64,000 nt of DNA, from the NCBI RefSeq assembly GCF_000308635.1, contig NZ_BAGD01000061.1, positions 145,722 through 209,721 of the forward strand. Direction: 5' to 3'. The notes beneath the pieces were generated by a model that searched no databases, was not told where the DNA came from, and saw only the letters and a list, made by a program, of their open reading frames with translations. The stretch's first letter is position 1. Each line of letters opens with the position of its first letter. The translations under genes were made by a program, and so were the position numbers. Below are positions 31,291 to 42,929 of this stretch, piece by piece. This DNA comes from Nocardia otitidiscaviarum NBRC 14405 (GTDB taxonomy: Bacteria > Actinomycetota > Actinomycetes > Mycobacteriales > Mycobacteriaceae).

Positions 31291-32088
31291 ATGCCTCTGG
31301 ATTACGACCGCTACACCATGGAGATCATCACCCAGACCGACCACCTCCGCACCGCCATCGAGAACGCAGATCTGACCACCTCGGTCCCCACCTGCCCGGA
31401 GTGGAATCTCGGCCAGCTCGCCCGCCATGTCGGCGGCGGCCAGTGCTGGGCGGCCGCCGCCGTGCAGCGCCGGGTGCAGGAGCCGCTGCCGGAGGACGAG
31501 TTCCAGTTCCGGGAGCTGTCGGCATTCGTCGACGAGAAGTCCGCCGATATCGATCCGTGGCTGGGCGAGACGTCGGCTCGGCTGTCCGGCGCGCTGGCCG
31601 CGGCGGGCGAGGGGCTGCCGCTGTGGACTCCGGTGCCGGGCGTGCGGTCCAGCGATTTCTATGCGCGTCGGTTCACTCATGAGGCACTCGTGCATCGCGC
31701 CGACGCCACCCTCGCCGTCGGCGCGGAGTTCGCGGTGGAGCCGGATCTCGCGGCCGACGCCATCGACGAATGGTTGGAGCTGTGCTCGTTGCCCGATCTG
31801 CTCGAGCAGCGCCCGCGAGTCCGGGAACTGTTCGGCCCGGGCCGTACCCTGCACCTGCACGCCACCGATGCGCCGGAGGAGCTGGAAGCCGAATGGGTGA
31901 TCGACCTGACCGGTGCGGGCATCACCTGGCGGCGGGCGCACGAGCGCTGCGCGGTGGCGGTGCGGGGGCCGCTGACCGAGCTGCTGCTCGTCATCTACCG
32001 GCGGCGCACGCCGGAATCGGCCGCGATCGAGGTCCTCGGTGACGGTGAGCTGTTCACCGGCTGGCTCGACCGCGTCGCCTTCGGATGA
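31291..32088 (+). CDS. TIGR03083/maleylpyruvate-isomerase-type mycothiol-dependent family protein
   Basis: 265 residues from ATG 31291, supported by the TACGGT box. The N-terminal DinB-like four-helix bundle contains MEIITQTDHLRTAIENADLTTSVPTCPEWNLGQLARHVGGGQCWA and YARRFTHEALVHRADATLAVG. In mycothiol-dependent maleylpyruvate isomerases the metal is held by His residues equivalent to these (ARHVGG; FTHE..VHRAD). The C-terminal half (about 165-265) is the alpha/beta sterol-carrier-like lobe. These enzymes use mycothiol, the actinobacterial thiol, for isomerisation or conjugation. The substrate is unknown, and it is not an arginine gene despite its place between argR and argG. Confidence 0.85.
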   Translation: MPLDYDRYTMEIITQTDHLRTAIENADLTTSVPTCPEWNLGQLARHVGGGQCWAAAAVQRRVQEPLPEDEFQFRELSAFVDEKSADIDPWLGETSARLSGALAAAGEGLPLWTPVPGVRSSDFYARRFTHEALVHRADATLAVGAEFAVEPDLAADAIDEWLELCSLPDLLEQRPRVRELFGPGRTLHLHATDAPEELEAEWVIDLTGAGITWRRAHERCAVAVRGPLTELLLVIYRRRTPESAAIEVLGDGELFTGWLDRVAFG

Positions 32089-32123
32089 GGGGGCCGCGAG
32101 ACAACGCGCTACCCTGGACCGAC

Positions 32124-32228
32124 ATGGACCCCAACCTGTTGTCGGTGTACACCGGTCTGGCCGTGGGATTGGTCGTGGATACCCTCTACGGCATCGTCAG
32201 TGGACTCTCATCCGTCCTACCCCGCTGA
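32124..32228 (+). CDS. 34-residue hydrophobic small protein (tentative)
   Basis: The frame MDPNLLSVYTGLAVGLVV... is 34 residues and ends SGLSSVLPR. It has one hydrophobic helix (about 6-30) with small and beta-branched residues, as in single-span membrane peptides. A TACCCT box lies eight bases before the ATG, consistent with a leaderless or near-leaderless transcript; there is no ribosome-binding site. The stop is two bases before the GTG of the cobalamin-receptor-like gene, so the two would be coupled. It may alternatively be only a leader ORF for that gene. Confidence 0.45.
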   Translation: MDPNLLSVYTGLAVGLVVDTLYGIVSGLSSVLPR

Positions 32229-32230
32229 GC

Positions 32231-33010
32231 GTGTCCGTGCCCACCGAACTGCTCGATGATCTCGGTGCGCCGGTTCCGCTGCGGCGGCCGGTGCGGCGCG
32301 TGGTGTCGTTGGTCCCCTCCTTGACCGAGGCGATCGCGGTCACCTGCCCGAATCTGCTGGTGGGCGCTACCGATTGGTGTACGCATCCGCCCGATCTGCC
32401 GGTCGAGCGTGTCCGGGGCACCAAGAACCCGAACGTGCGTCGAATCGGTGTGATCGCACCGGATGTGGTGGTGTGCAATCAGGAGGAGAACCGGCGCATC
32501 GACGTCGAGCGTTTGCGGGGTATGGGAATCGCGGTGTGGGTGACCAGGATTCGGACGCTGGAGGAGGCATTCTCGTCCCTGGAACGGCTTTTCGGACTGC
32601 TGCTCGACGCCGGAAATCCGGAATGGCTCGTGCGCGCACGCGCGCAATGGTCGACGCCGCCACCGGAAACGCTGCGCGACGCGGTGATTCCGGTGTGGCG
32701 TGATCCCTGGATGGTCGTCGGGCGCGACACCTTCACCGGCGATATCGCTCGGCGGCTGGGGCTGCGACTCGTGCACGCGGATCGGCCGGAGCGCTATCCC
32801 ACCCTGTCGGAGCGGGAACTCACCGCCGGTGTCGAACTCGCCGTACTTCCCGACGAGCCGTACGTGTTCACCGAAACCGATGGGCCGGAGGCATTTCCGG
32901 GTATCCCGGTGGCCCTGGTGGAGGGGCGCGCCCTCACCTGGTACGGCCCCTCGCTCGCCACCGCGCGGCAGCGGCTCGACGCGCGGTTGGCGCAGGCGTT
33001 TCGGGTCTGA
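32231..33010 (+). CDS. helical-backbone metal-receptor (cobalamin-binding-like) protein without signal peptide
   Basis: 259 residues from GTG 32231, two bases after the small ORF. RRVVSLVPSLTEAIAVTCPNLLVGATDWCTHPPDL and VRGTKNPNVRRIGVIAPDVVVCNQEENRRIDVERL match BtuF-type periplasmic binding proteins (helical backbone metal receptor), followed by a long helix and the second lobe (WRDPWMVVGRDTFTGDIARRLGLRLVHADRPERYPTLSERE). There is no signal peptide or lipobox, so it should be cytoplasmic, unlike true BtuF. No transporter genes accompany it. It may bind a corrinoid or other ligand for sensing or storage. Confidence 0.75.
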   Translation: MSVPTELLDDLGAPVPLRRPVRRVVSLVPSLTEAIAVTCPNLLVGATDWCTHPPDLPVERVRGTKNPNVRRIGVIAPDVVVCNQEENRRIDVERLRGMGIAVWVTRIRTLEEAFSSLERLFGLLLDAGNPEWLVRARAQWSTPPPETLRDAVIPVWRDPWMVVGRDTFTGDIARRLGLRLVHADRPERYPTLSERELTAGVELAVLPDEPYVFTETDGPEAFPGIPVALVEGRALTWYGPSLATARQRLDARLAQAFRV

Positions 33011-33919
33011 TCAGGCGCCGATGGCACGGGCCAGATGCGGCCAGGAGTCGTGCAGGTCCGTTTGGAACTGGCCCCAGGTGTGCGATCCGGCGGAGCGGTC
33101 GACGTGGATCGGTGTCATACCCTGCCGTGACAGGTGCGCGGCGAACGCGGCGGTGCACGAACTGGCGATGGCTTCGACGACGGGGGAGGGCAGGCCGTTG
33201 CGGTCGATGACACCGGGCACGCCGGACGCGGCCGACAGGTAGACCATCTTACCGCGCAATCGCTCCGCGTGCAGATACGGATCATGCGCACGCCACACCT
33301 CGCCGCCGGGCACACCCCACATATTCGCCGGATTGCCGCCGCCGCGCAGCACCACCGCACCGGCCATCGCCACCCCGGCGGCGTCGGAGGTCCACGGGCA
33401 CCCGCTGTAGGAGGCGACCGCGCTGTACCGGTCACCCGCCTGGATAGCCAGGTCGATCGCCGAACCCGCGCTCATGGACACCCCGGCGATGGCATTGCGG
33501 CCACTCGTCGCGAACCGGGCGTCGACCGCGGCCGGCAACTCACCGGTGAGATACGTCTGCCACTTGTTGCGCCCCGCGATAGGGTCGTCGGCGATCCAAT
33601 CGGTGTACAGGGTGAACGCGCCCCCGATCGGCATCACCACATTCACGTTCTTGTCGGCGAAGAACTCCCTGACATCGGTGTCGTCCCACCAGGAGATCCC
33701 GTCCTGACCGCCACCCGCGCCGGTGAGCAGGTACAGCGTCGGCGCACCGGCGTGCGCGGCGGGAATCACCCGATTGGAGACGACGCGGTCCATGGCGGGG
33801 GAGTACACGTCCAGCACCGTGGTCTCGGCCAGCTCCGGAGCCGCCGCGGCGGGCCGGACGGCGACCACGGTCGCGGCGACCGCACACACCAGCAGCAACC
33901 AGATTCTCGAAGCACTCAC
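33011..33919 (-). CDS. secreted esterase of the antigen 85/mycolyltransferase family
   Basis: 302 residues from GTG 33919. An N-terminal signal peptide (about 1-27: IWLLLVCAVAATVVAVRPAAAAP) directs export. The alpha/beta hydrolase core has YSPAMDRVVSNRVIPA, YLLTGAGGGQDGISWWDDTDVREFFADKNVNVVMPIGGAFTLYTDW and the nucleophile elbow IAGVSMSAGSAIDLA. The terminal His is in SAGSHTWGQFQTDLHDSW. DISWW-like and SHTWxxFxxxLxxSWP features are seen in mycolyltransferases, which transfer mycolates to trehalose or arabinogalactan. This implies a mycolate-bearing envelope. It could be a non-mycolyl esterase of the same family. Convergent with the preceding gene. Confidence 0.88.
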   Translation of the reverse strand: MSASRIWLLLVCAVAATVVAVRPAAAAPELAETTVLDVYSPAMDRVVSNRVIPAAHAGAPTLYLLTGAGGGQDGISWWDDTDVREFFADKNVNVVMPIGGAFTLYTDWIADDPIAGRNKWQTYLTGELPAAVDARFATSGRNAIAGVSMSAGSAIDLAIQAGDRYSAVASYSGCPWTSDAAGVAMAGAVVLRGGGNPANMWGVPGGEVWRAHDPYLHAERLRGKMVYLSAASGVPGVIDRNGLPSPVVEAIASSCTAAFAAHLSRQGMTPIHVDRSAGSHTWGQFQTDLHDSWPHLARAIGA

Positions 33920-34074
33920 TCTTCCGTTGTACCAACCGCCGCAATGGAATTCCCGGGGTTTATGGTGCCTGCGGTCGCGGTGCTTGGTGCCGTGTTGGAG
34001 GTGTTGCGGGCGACGGCGGCGTGGAGGACCGGAGCTGCCGGGTGCTGTGGTTCGGGACCCCGGTTATGAATGGG

Positions 34075-34097
34075 CTTGCATCGTCATGCATAATCAT
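34075..34097 (+). promoter_or_regulatory. ARG box upstream of argG
   Basis: CTTGCATCGTCATGCATAAT closely matches the box before argC: GCTTGCA, CGT, TGCATAATCAT are shared in the same positions. CATAAT (34088-34093) may be the -10 box, giving a leader of about 95 bases before argG. ArgR is the likely binder. Confidence 0.7.
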
Positions 34098-34194
34098 TTG
34101 CAGGACGACGGAGCGGGCCGCGGCGCAGGGAGCCGGAGGCGGACGCGGCCGGTCGGCACAGACTCATACGCACTAATCGAGGAGCACACGGACT

Positions 34195-35397
<1,203 letters not shown>

Positions 35398-35433
35398 CCT
35401 CGAACCCGGGGATCACCCCGGAAGGAGGCCGCC

Positions 35434-37783
<2,350 letters not shown>

Positions 37784-37902
37784 CGCCCGGCCCCGCGCGA
37801 CCGACCGGCGGTGCCGGGCGGTGCCTGCGCGCCACTCTCTCCCGCGACGCGGCTGGCGGAGGTGGCCGGTTCGCTGGCTGGGGTGCGCCGTCGCGGGCGG
37901 GA

Positions 37903-37908
37903 TACGCT
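37903..37908 (+). promoter_or_regulatory. -10 box TACGCT of a leaderless transcript
   Basis: TACGCT is followed by seven bases (CCCGGGC) and the ATG at 37916. Confidence 0.45.
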
Positions 37909-37915
37909 CCCGGGC

Positions 37916-38239
37916 ATGACTCTGCTGTTTCTGGCGCTGGCCATCGCCTCCGAGGTGACCGCGACGGTGTCGCTGAAGTTGTCGGAGGGATTCACCAAGC
38001 CCGTGCCGTCGACCATCGTGGTCATCGGCTACGGGGCGGCGTTCTACTGCCTGTCGCAGGCGTTGAAGCGCGGAATGCCGGTCGGGGTGGCGTACGGCAT
38101 CTGGGCGGCGGTGGGTGTGGTGGCGGTGGCGGTGATCGGGGCGCTGTTCCTGAACGAGAAGCTCACCCTGGTACAGGTCGGCGGCATCGGGCTGGTGATC
38201 GCGGGCGTGCTGGCGCTGGAACTCGGCGGCGCGCACTGA
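37916..38239 (+). CDS. small multidrug resistance (SMR) transporter
   Basis: 107 residues, the normal SMR length, with four membrane segments. TLLFLALAIASEVTATVSLKLSEGFTKPVPS holds the essential membrane Glu (in ASEVTATVSLK) that exchanges protons and cationic drugs. GYGAAFYCLSQALKRGMPVGVAYGIWAAVGVVAVAVIGALFLNEKLTLVQVGGIGLVIAGVLALEL completes TM2-TM4. It works as an antiparallel dimer in the inner membrane and exports quaternary ammonium-like cations. No dedicated regulator is seen. The start is supported by the TACGCT box. Convergent with threonine dehydratase. Confidence 0.93.
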   Translation: MTLLFLALAIASEVTATVSLKLSEGFTKPVPSTIVVIGYGAAFYCLSQALKRGMPVGVAYGIWAAVGVVAVAVIGALFLNEKLTLVQVGGIGLVIAGVLALELGGAH

Positions 38240-38360
38240 CGGCCGAGACGCATTGGCATACAGCTGTTCCGGACACACCCGGCGGTCATCCGGCGACGTC
38301 GACGGCCATGTGATGATCCACCGCCGGACATGTGCTGACCCGGCGGCGTGGCGGAAGTGG

Positions 38361-39590
38361 TCAGTCCTGTACGCGCACCGCGTATCCCGCGTCGGCCAGC
38401 GCCTGTAGTACGTCGTCCCGGTGCGCCGCGCCGCGCGTCTCGAGTGTCAGCGCCACCTCCACCTCGTCGACCGCGAGCCAGGACCCGGTGCGGGAGTGCA
38501 CCACATCCAGCACGCTGGCCCCGGTGCGTCCGACCGCCCCCAGCAGGGCGCCGAGGCTGCCGGGGCGGTCCGAGATCGTCACGCGCAGCGCGAGGTAGCG
38601 GCCCGCGGCGCTGAGACCGTGCCCGACCACGCGGGTGAGCAGCAGCGGGTCGACATTGCCGCCCGACAGCACCGCGCAGACCGGCCCGCGTAGCTCGAGC
38701 TCCTCGGGCAGACAGGTCATCAGCGCCGCCACCGCCGCGGCACCGGCCGGTTCCACCAGCAGCTTGGCCCGTTCCAGGCAGAGCAGGAGGGCACGCGACA
38801 GCGCGTCCTCGTCCACCGTGAGAATGGTCGTCCCGTGTTCGGCCACATGGGCGAACGGCACCGCCCCGGGCAGACCCACGGCGATTCCGTCGGCCATCGT
38901 GGTCATGCGATCCAGCGGCACCGGTCGGCCCACCGCGAGCGAGCCCGGCCAGGCGGCGGCTTCGGCCGCCTGCACCCCGATCACCCGGACCTGCGGGGCG
39001 AGATGGCGCAGCGCCACCGCGATCCCCGCCAGCAGCCCGCCGCCGCCGGTCGGCACCACCACCGTGCCCACGTCCGGCATCTGGTCCAGGATCTCCAGCG
39101 CCACGGTCGCCTGCCCGGCCACGATATCGGGATGGTCGAACGGGTGGATCAGGGTAGCTCCGGTCTGCGCCGCGAAATCCAGTGCGGCGGTGAGAGCTTC
39201 GTCGATGGTCTCGCCGACCTGGTGCACGGTCGCCCCGTAGGCCCGGGTGGCCACCAGCTTCGGCAGCGACGCGCCGACCGGCATGAAGACGGTGGATTCG
39301 ATACCCAGTGAGGTGGCCGCCCACGCCACACCCTGGGCGTGATTGCCCGCGCTCGCGGCCACCACGCCGCGCGCCCGCTCGTCCGCCGGCAGATTCGCGA
39401 TGCGGTTGTAGGCCCCGCGCGGTTTGAACGACCCGGTGCGTTGCAGATTCTCGCATTTCAGCCGCACCTCCACGCCGGTGCGCTCCGACAGCACCCGCGA
39501 CGCCACCAGCGGCGTCCGGCGCACCACGGGGGCGAGGAGTTTCGCCGCGTCCTCGATACGTTCCACGCTGACCAGATCCATGGCCGCCAT
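38361..39590 (-). CDS. ilvA: threonine ammonia-lyase with ACT domain
   Basis: 409 residues from ATG 39590; ATG 39581 is three codons on. The PLP fold-II catalytic domain shows LKCENLQRTGSFKPRGAYNRI with the PLP Lys, VVAASAGNHAQGVAWAA, FDHPDIVAGQATVALEIL, VVVPTGGGGLLAGIA and CAVLSGGNVDP. The C-terminal ACT domain (about 330-409: LALRVTISDRPGSLGALLGAVGRTGASVLDVVHSR) is the single-ACT form found in TdcB-like and actinobacterial IlvA enzymes. It makes 2-oxobutyrate from threonine, for isoleucine synthesis or threonine breakdown. Biosynthetic or catabolic use is not settled by sequence. Confidence 0.9.
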   Translation of the reverse strand: MAAMDLVSVERIEDAAKLLAPVVRRTPLVASRVLSERTGVEVRLKCENLQRTGSFKPRGAYNRIANLPADERARGVVAASAGNHAQGVAWAATSLGIESTVFMPVGASLPKLVATRAYGATVHQVGETIDEALTAALDFAAQTGATLIHPFDHPDIVAGQATVALEILDQMPDVGTVVVPTGGGGLLAGIAVALRHLAPQVRVIGVQAAEAAAWPGSLAVGRPVPLDRMTTMADGIAVGLPGAVPFAHVAEHGTTILTVDEDALSRALLLCLERAKLLVEPAGAAAVAALMTCLPEELELRGPVCAVLSGGNVDPLLLTRVVGHGLSAAGRYLALRVTISDRPGSLGALLGAVGRTGASVLDVVHSRTGSWLAVDEVEVALTLETRGAAHRDDVLQALADAGYAVRVQD

Positions 39591-39792
39591 GCTGCCAGCC
39601 GGGTGTGGCGTGCGTCGCGCCGGGCACCGATATCCGCCCCGGCCGCCACGGGTTGGCCACATGGTAGCCATACCAAGGCCGCGGTGCGCGGAATAGAGTA
39701 ATTGGTCCTTGTGACCGAACCGACAAAATATGCGCGGCACAGCGTATTAAAGGGCACACGCGCTGAATGCGCTTTCTACTGTCCGAATTACG

Positions 39793-39798
39793 TACGGT
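39793..39798 (+). promoter_or_regulatory. -10 box TACGGT of the nsrR-like gene
   Basis: TACGGT, six bases (ATAGCC), then ATG 39805. Upstream, 39705-39790 is noticeably AT-rich and probably holds the autoregulatory site, but I find no clear dyad. Confidence 0.5.
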
Positions 39799-39804
39799 AT
39801 AGCC

Positions 39805-40254
39805 ATGCAGCTTTCCCGGTTCACCGATCTCGGACTCCGGGCGATGATGCGCCTCGCGGTCAGCAGCGAAGCCGATACCCGTGTGACAGCGAAACTGGTT
39901 GCGAGACAGGTCAATGCCTCGGAGCACTATGTCGCCAAGGCCGTCTCGCGGCTTGCCGAACTCGGCTTCGTCGCCTCCCATCGCGGGCGCTCCGGCGGTA
40001 TTTTCCTCACCGATGAAGGACGCGCCGCGACCGTGGGCGCGATAGTCCGCGGTCTCGAGGGAGATGCCGAAGTCGTCGAATGCCTCGGCGAGCATCCGTG
40101 TCCATTGGCGAGTAATTGCCGTTTGCGACATGTTCTCCGGAATGCGCAGGAGGCGTTCTATCGGGAGCTCGACCATTACACGCTCGCCGATCTGGTGACC
40201 GCCCGGACCGTCGAACTGCTGCATCTGTCGGCCACTCCGGCAGTCGACCGCTAG
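39805..40254 (+). CDS. nsrR: NsrR-type Rrf2 repressor, nitric-oxide-sensing iron-sulfur protein
   Basis: 149 residues. Rrf2 winged helix: MQLSRFTDLGLRAMMRLAV, VTAKLVARQVNASEHYVAKAVSRLAELGFVASHRGRSGGIFL. Three cysteines at 93, 99 and 105 (ECLGEHPCPLASNC) have the C-x5-C-x5-C spacing of NsrR, which holds a [4Fe-4S] cluster destroyed by nitric oxide. NsrR represses hmp, and a flavohemoglobin gene starts 14 bases after its stop, so this is an nsrR-hmp operon regulating itself. IscR, the other Rrf2 paralog, has different Cys spacing and neighbours. Confidence 0.93.
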   Translation: MQLSRFTDLGLRAMMRLAVSSEADTRVTAKLVARQVNASEHYVAKAVSRLAELGFVASHRGRSGGIFLTDEGRAATVGAIVRGLEGDAEVVECLGEHPCPLASNCRLRHVLRNAQEAFYRELDHYTLADLVTARTVELLHLSATPAVDR

Positions 40255-40268
40255 CACGAGGAGACAGC

Positions 40269-41492
40269 ATGACGACCGCAATGGATCCGGCCCTGGACGT
40301 CGTTCCGGAACTGGAACCCGAACACGCGGCGATGATCCGGGCGACCCTGCCGCTGGTGGGCGCCCGGATCGACGAGATCACCCCACTCTTCTACCGCAAG
40401 ATGTTCACCGCCCACCCGGAGCTCATTCGCGACCGCTTCAACCGGGGCAATCAGGCGCAGGGCGCGCAGCAGCGCGCACTCGCCGCCTCCATCGCCACCT
40501 ATGCCACCCATCTGGTGAATCCGGACCTGCCGCATCCGCGCGAACTGCTCTCCCGCATCGGGCACAAGCATGCCTCGCTCGGGGTCACCGCCGACGAGTA
40601 CGCGATCGTGCACGAGCATCTGTTCGCCGCCATCGTCGAGGTGCTGGGCGCGGAGGCGGTGACCGCCGAGGTGGCCGCCGCCTGGGATCGCGTGTACTGG
40701 CTCATGGCCACCACCCTCATCGACTTCGAGCAGGGGCTCTACCGGGCCGCCGGGGTGGCGGCGGGCGATGTCTTCCGCTGGACCCGCGTGGTCGACCGCG
40801 TCGAGGATGCCTCGGGCGTGGTCACCTTCGTCGTCGAAGCCGAGGATCCGACCCGGCCGCTGCCCGATTTCCGTCCCGGGCAATATATTTCGGTCGGTGC
40901 GCTGCTTCCCGACGGTGCCCGGCAGTTGCGTCAGTACAGCCTGGTCAACGCGCCCGGCACGGGCAGGCTGGCGTTCACCGTGCGCCGGGTGGCGGCCGAG
41001 CGGGGCACACCGGAGGGGGAGGTGTCGTCGTGGCTGCACCGCCATGCCGCGGCGGGCACCCGCCTGGAGGTCACGCTGCCGTTCGGCGACCTCACCCTCG
41101 ACACCGCGGCCACCACGCCGGTGGTGCTCATCTCCGCCGGGGTCGGCGTGACACCCATGGTCGGCATGCTGGAGTATCTGGCCGCCACGAGGTCCACCCG
41201 GCGCACCGTGGTGCTGCACTGCGATCGCTCGGCCGCCACGCATCCGCTGCGCGACCGCGTCCGGGCGCTCACCGCCGACCTGCGCGACGCCGACTACCGC
41301 ACCTGGTACCAGGCCGAGGGGCAGACCTTCGACCTCGCCGAGGTGGCACTGCCCGCCGACGCCGACTACTACCTCTGCGGCGGCACCGGATTCCTGCAAG
41401 CGGTGCGTGCACAGCTGCTGGCGGCCGGAATCCCGGCCGGGCGCGTGCATTTCGAACTGTTCGCCCCCAATGACTGGCTGCTGGACGCATAG
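40269..41492 (+). CDS. hmp: flavohemoglobin, nitric oxide dioxygenase
   Basis: 407 residues from ATG 40269 with GAGGAGA upstream. An N-terminal globin (1-145; ITPLFYRKMFTAHPEL, and LLSRIGHKHASLGVTADEYAIVHEHLFAAI with the proximal His) is followed by the ferredoxin-reductase domains. FAD binding shows FRPGQYISV and LRQYSLVNAPGTGRL; NAD binding shows VVLISAGVGVTPMVGMLEYL, YYLCGGTGFLQAV and VHFELFAPNDWL. It oxidises nitric oxide to nitrate using O2 and NAD(P)H. It is co-transcribed with the NsrR-type repressor and so should be induced by nitric oxide. Confidence 0.95.
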   Translation: MTTAMDPALDVVPELEPEHAAMIRATLPLVGARIDEITPLFYRKMFTAHPELIRDRFNRGNQAQGAQQRALAASIATYATHLVNPDLPHPRELLSRIGHKHASLGVTADEYAIVHEHLFAAIVEVLGAEAVTAEVAAAWDRVYWLMATTLIDFEQGLYRAAGVAAGDVFRWTRVVDRVEDASGVVTFVVEAEDPTRPLPDFRPGQYISVGALLPDGARQLRQYSLVNAPGTGRLAFTVRRVAAERGTPEGEVSSWLHRHAAAGTRLEVTLPFGDLTLDTAATTPVVLISAGVGVTPMVGMLEYLAATRSTRRTVVLHCDRSAATHPLRDRVRALTADLRDADYRTWYQAEGQTFDLAEVALPADADYYLCGGTGFLQAVRAQLLAAGIPAGRVHFELFAPNDWLLDA

Positions 41493-41564
41493 TCGGGCGA
41501 TCATCGCGAGTTCGGAAACGACGATCCGACGGTGCATCCACCGCATGGTTACTGACCTGCGTTA

Positions 41565-42143
41565 ATGTCCGCAACCGTGTGGAAATCCGGGATGATTCTC
41601 GCGATGCTGCCGTGCGCGCTCGCCATCGCGGCCCCCGCGGCGGCGGTGCCGCCCCTGACTGGTGTGGCGGTGCCGCCTGCGGCTGTGGTGCCGCCTCCGG
41701 CCGCGCCGCCGGTGGTGGGTGGCTGCGCCGAGGGCGACTTCCGCTGGACCGCCGTACACGGCGGCATCGACATGACGCCCAAGCCGATGACCTTCACCTC
41801 GGTCGGATCGCTGCGGGACTGCGTCGGGTGGCCCGGTATCACCGGCGGCACCTTCACCGGCGTGCACGAGGCGTGGTCGGACTGCATGCATCCCGCGGAC
41901 GGTCCGATCACCGTGCACATCACCTGGTCCAACGGTGCGGTGAGCACCGTGTGGGGATGGTGGCCGGTGACCATGGCCCAGCCCAGCGTGGGTGAGCTGG
42001 AGATCGTCGCCGGTCCGGGTGCGGGCGGGCGGGTCCGGATCACGGCGGGCTACGAGATGATGACACCGGAGATGGTCATGGGCTGCCTGGGCCCCGGCGT
42101 GCGGACCGGCGTCGGCTGGGTGCGGGCCGCCATGCTCGGTTGA
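41565..42143 (+). CDS. secreted hypothetical protein
   Basis: 192 residues from ATG 41565; GTG 41577 would also fit. A signal peptide (about 5-27: WKSGMILAMLPCALAIAAPAAAVP) is followed by a Pro/Val-rich linker (28-52). A beta-rich domain with four Cys follows (GGCAEGDFRWTAVHGGIDMTPKPMTFTSVGSLRDCVGWPGITGGTFTGVHEAWSDCMHPADG and a late GCLGPG), likely two disulfides. Similar small exported proteins are common in Nocardia, but I know no function. It stands alone between hmp and the GntR gene. Confidence 0.75.
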   Translation: MSATVWKSGMILAMLPCALAIAAPAAAVPPLTGVAVPPAAVVPPPAAPPVVGGCAEGDFRWTAVHGGIDMTPKPMTFTSVGSLRDCVGWPGITGGTFTGVHEAWSDCMHPADGPITVHITWSNGAVSTVWGWWPVTMAQPSVGELEIVAGPGAGGRVRITAGYEMMTPEMVMGCLGPGVRTGVGWVRAAMLG

Positions 42144-42194
42144 CGCTTTTCCTGTTCGTGACATGGACGACCGAGAAAACCAACATGCGCCGCC

Positions 42195-42200
42195 TAGCGT
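42195..42200 (+). promoter_or_regulatory. -10 box TAGCGT of a leaderless transcript
   Basis: TAGCGT, six bases (GGCGCC), then ATG 42207. Confidence 0.5.
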
Positions 42201-42206
42201 GGCGCC

Positions 42207-42923
42207 ATGCCCGCACGACGACACACCGCCCTGCTGGCCACGCTGGTGGCCGGTGCACCGGGCCGCCCCCGCATCATCCTGAGTGACCTGCGGCGGCTCA
42301 TTCTGGACGGGGCGGCGCCGCCGGGCACTCTCATCCCGCTCCGCGAGGTGGCGGAACTCTTCGGCGTCAGCCACATTCCGGTGCGGGAGGCGCTCGCGAC
42401 CCTCATCGGGGAGGGGCTGGTCGTACACGAACCCGGCCTGGGGTACTCCGTGGCCCGGCTGACGCCCGCGGAGCTGCGCGAAATCTATGTGGTGCGACAG
42501 ACATTGGAGACCGCGTCTCTCGTCGCCGCGGCCACCAATGCCAGCACTGCCGAGCGCACCGCCCTCATCGACGCGAATGCGCTACTGGAACAGTCGCTTC
42601 GAGACGGCGACGCGATCGCCTACCATCGCCATTCCCGCACCTTCCACACCGCGCTCACCCGCCCCTCGCGCATGTTCCGGCTGCTGCACATGCTCGAATC
42701 CGCGTGGAATGTCACCGAACCCGTGCAGCCCATGGTGCACGTGAGCGCGGCCGACCGCCTGCGCCTGCACAGCGACCACACCGTCATGCTCGACGCCTTC
42801 CTGTCCCGCGACGTCGATCGGCTGCTGCTCGCCGCCGAACAGCATCACAAGCGTCTCGAACAGGTCATCGCGACCCTGCCGACCGATACGGGCCTGCTGG
42901 CACCGGATGAGCGCTCGGCGTAA
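42207..42923 (+). CDS. GntR-family regulator, FadR/FCD subgroup
   Basis: 238 residues. The winged helix is RIILSDLRRLILDGAAPPGTLIPLREVAELFGVSHIPVREALATLIGEGLVVHEPGLGYSVARL. The FCD effector domain follows (about 90-225: LREIYVVRQTLETASLVAAATNAS, DGDAIAYHRHSRTFHTALTRPSRMFRLLHMLESAW, and SADRLRLHSDHTVMLDAFLSRDVDRLLLAAEQHHKRL), with His residues placed to bind a metal-carboxylate ligand. The gene ends seven bases from idi, tail to tail, so it is probably not in that operon. Target and ligand unknown. Confidence 0.87.
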   Translation: MPARRHTALLATLVAGAPGRPRIILSDLRRLILDGAAPPGTLIPLREVAELFGVSHIPVREALATLIGEGLVVHEPGLGYSVARLTPAELREIYVVRQTLETASLVAAATNASTAERTALIDANALLEQSLRDGDAIAYHRHSRTFHTALTRPSRMFRLLHMLESAWNVTEPVQPMVHVSAADRLRLHSDHTVMLDAFLSRDVDRLLLAAEQHHKRLEQVIATLPTDTGLLAPDERSA

Positions 42924-42929
42924 GGGTTT

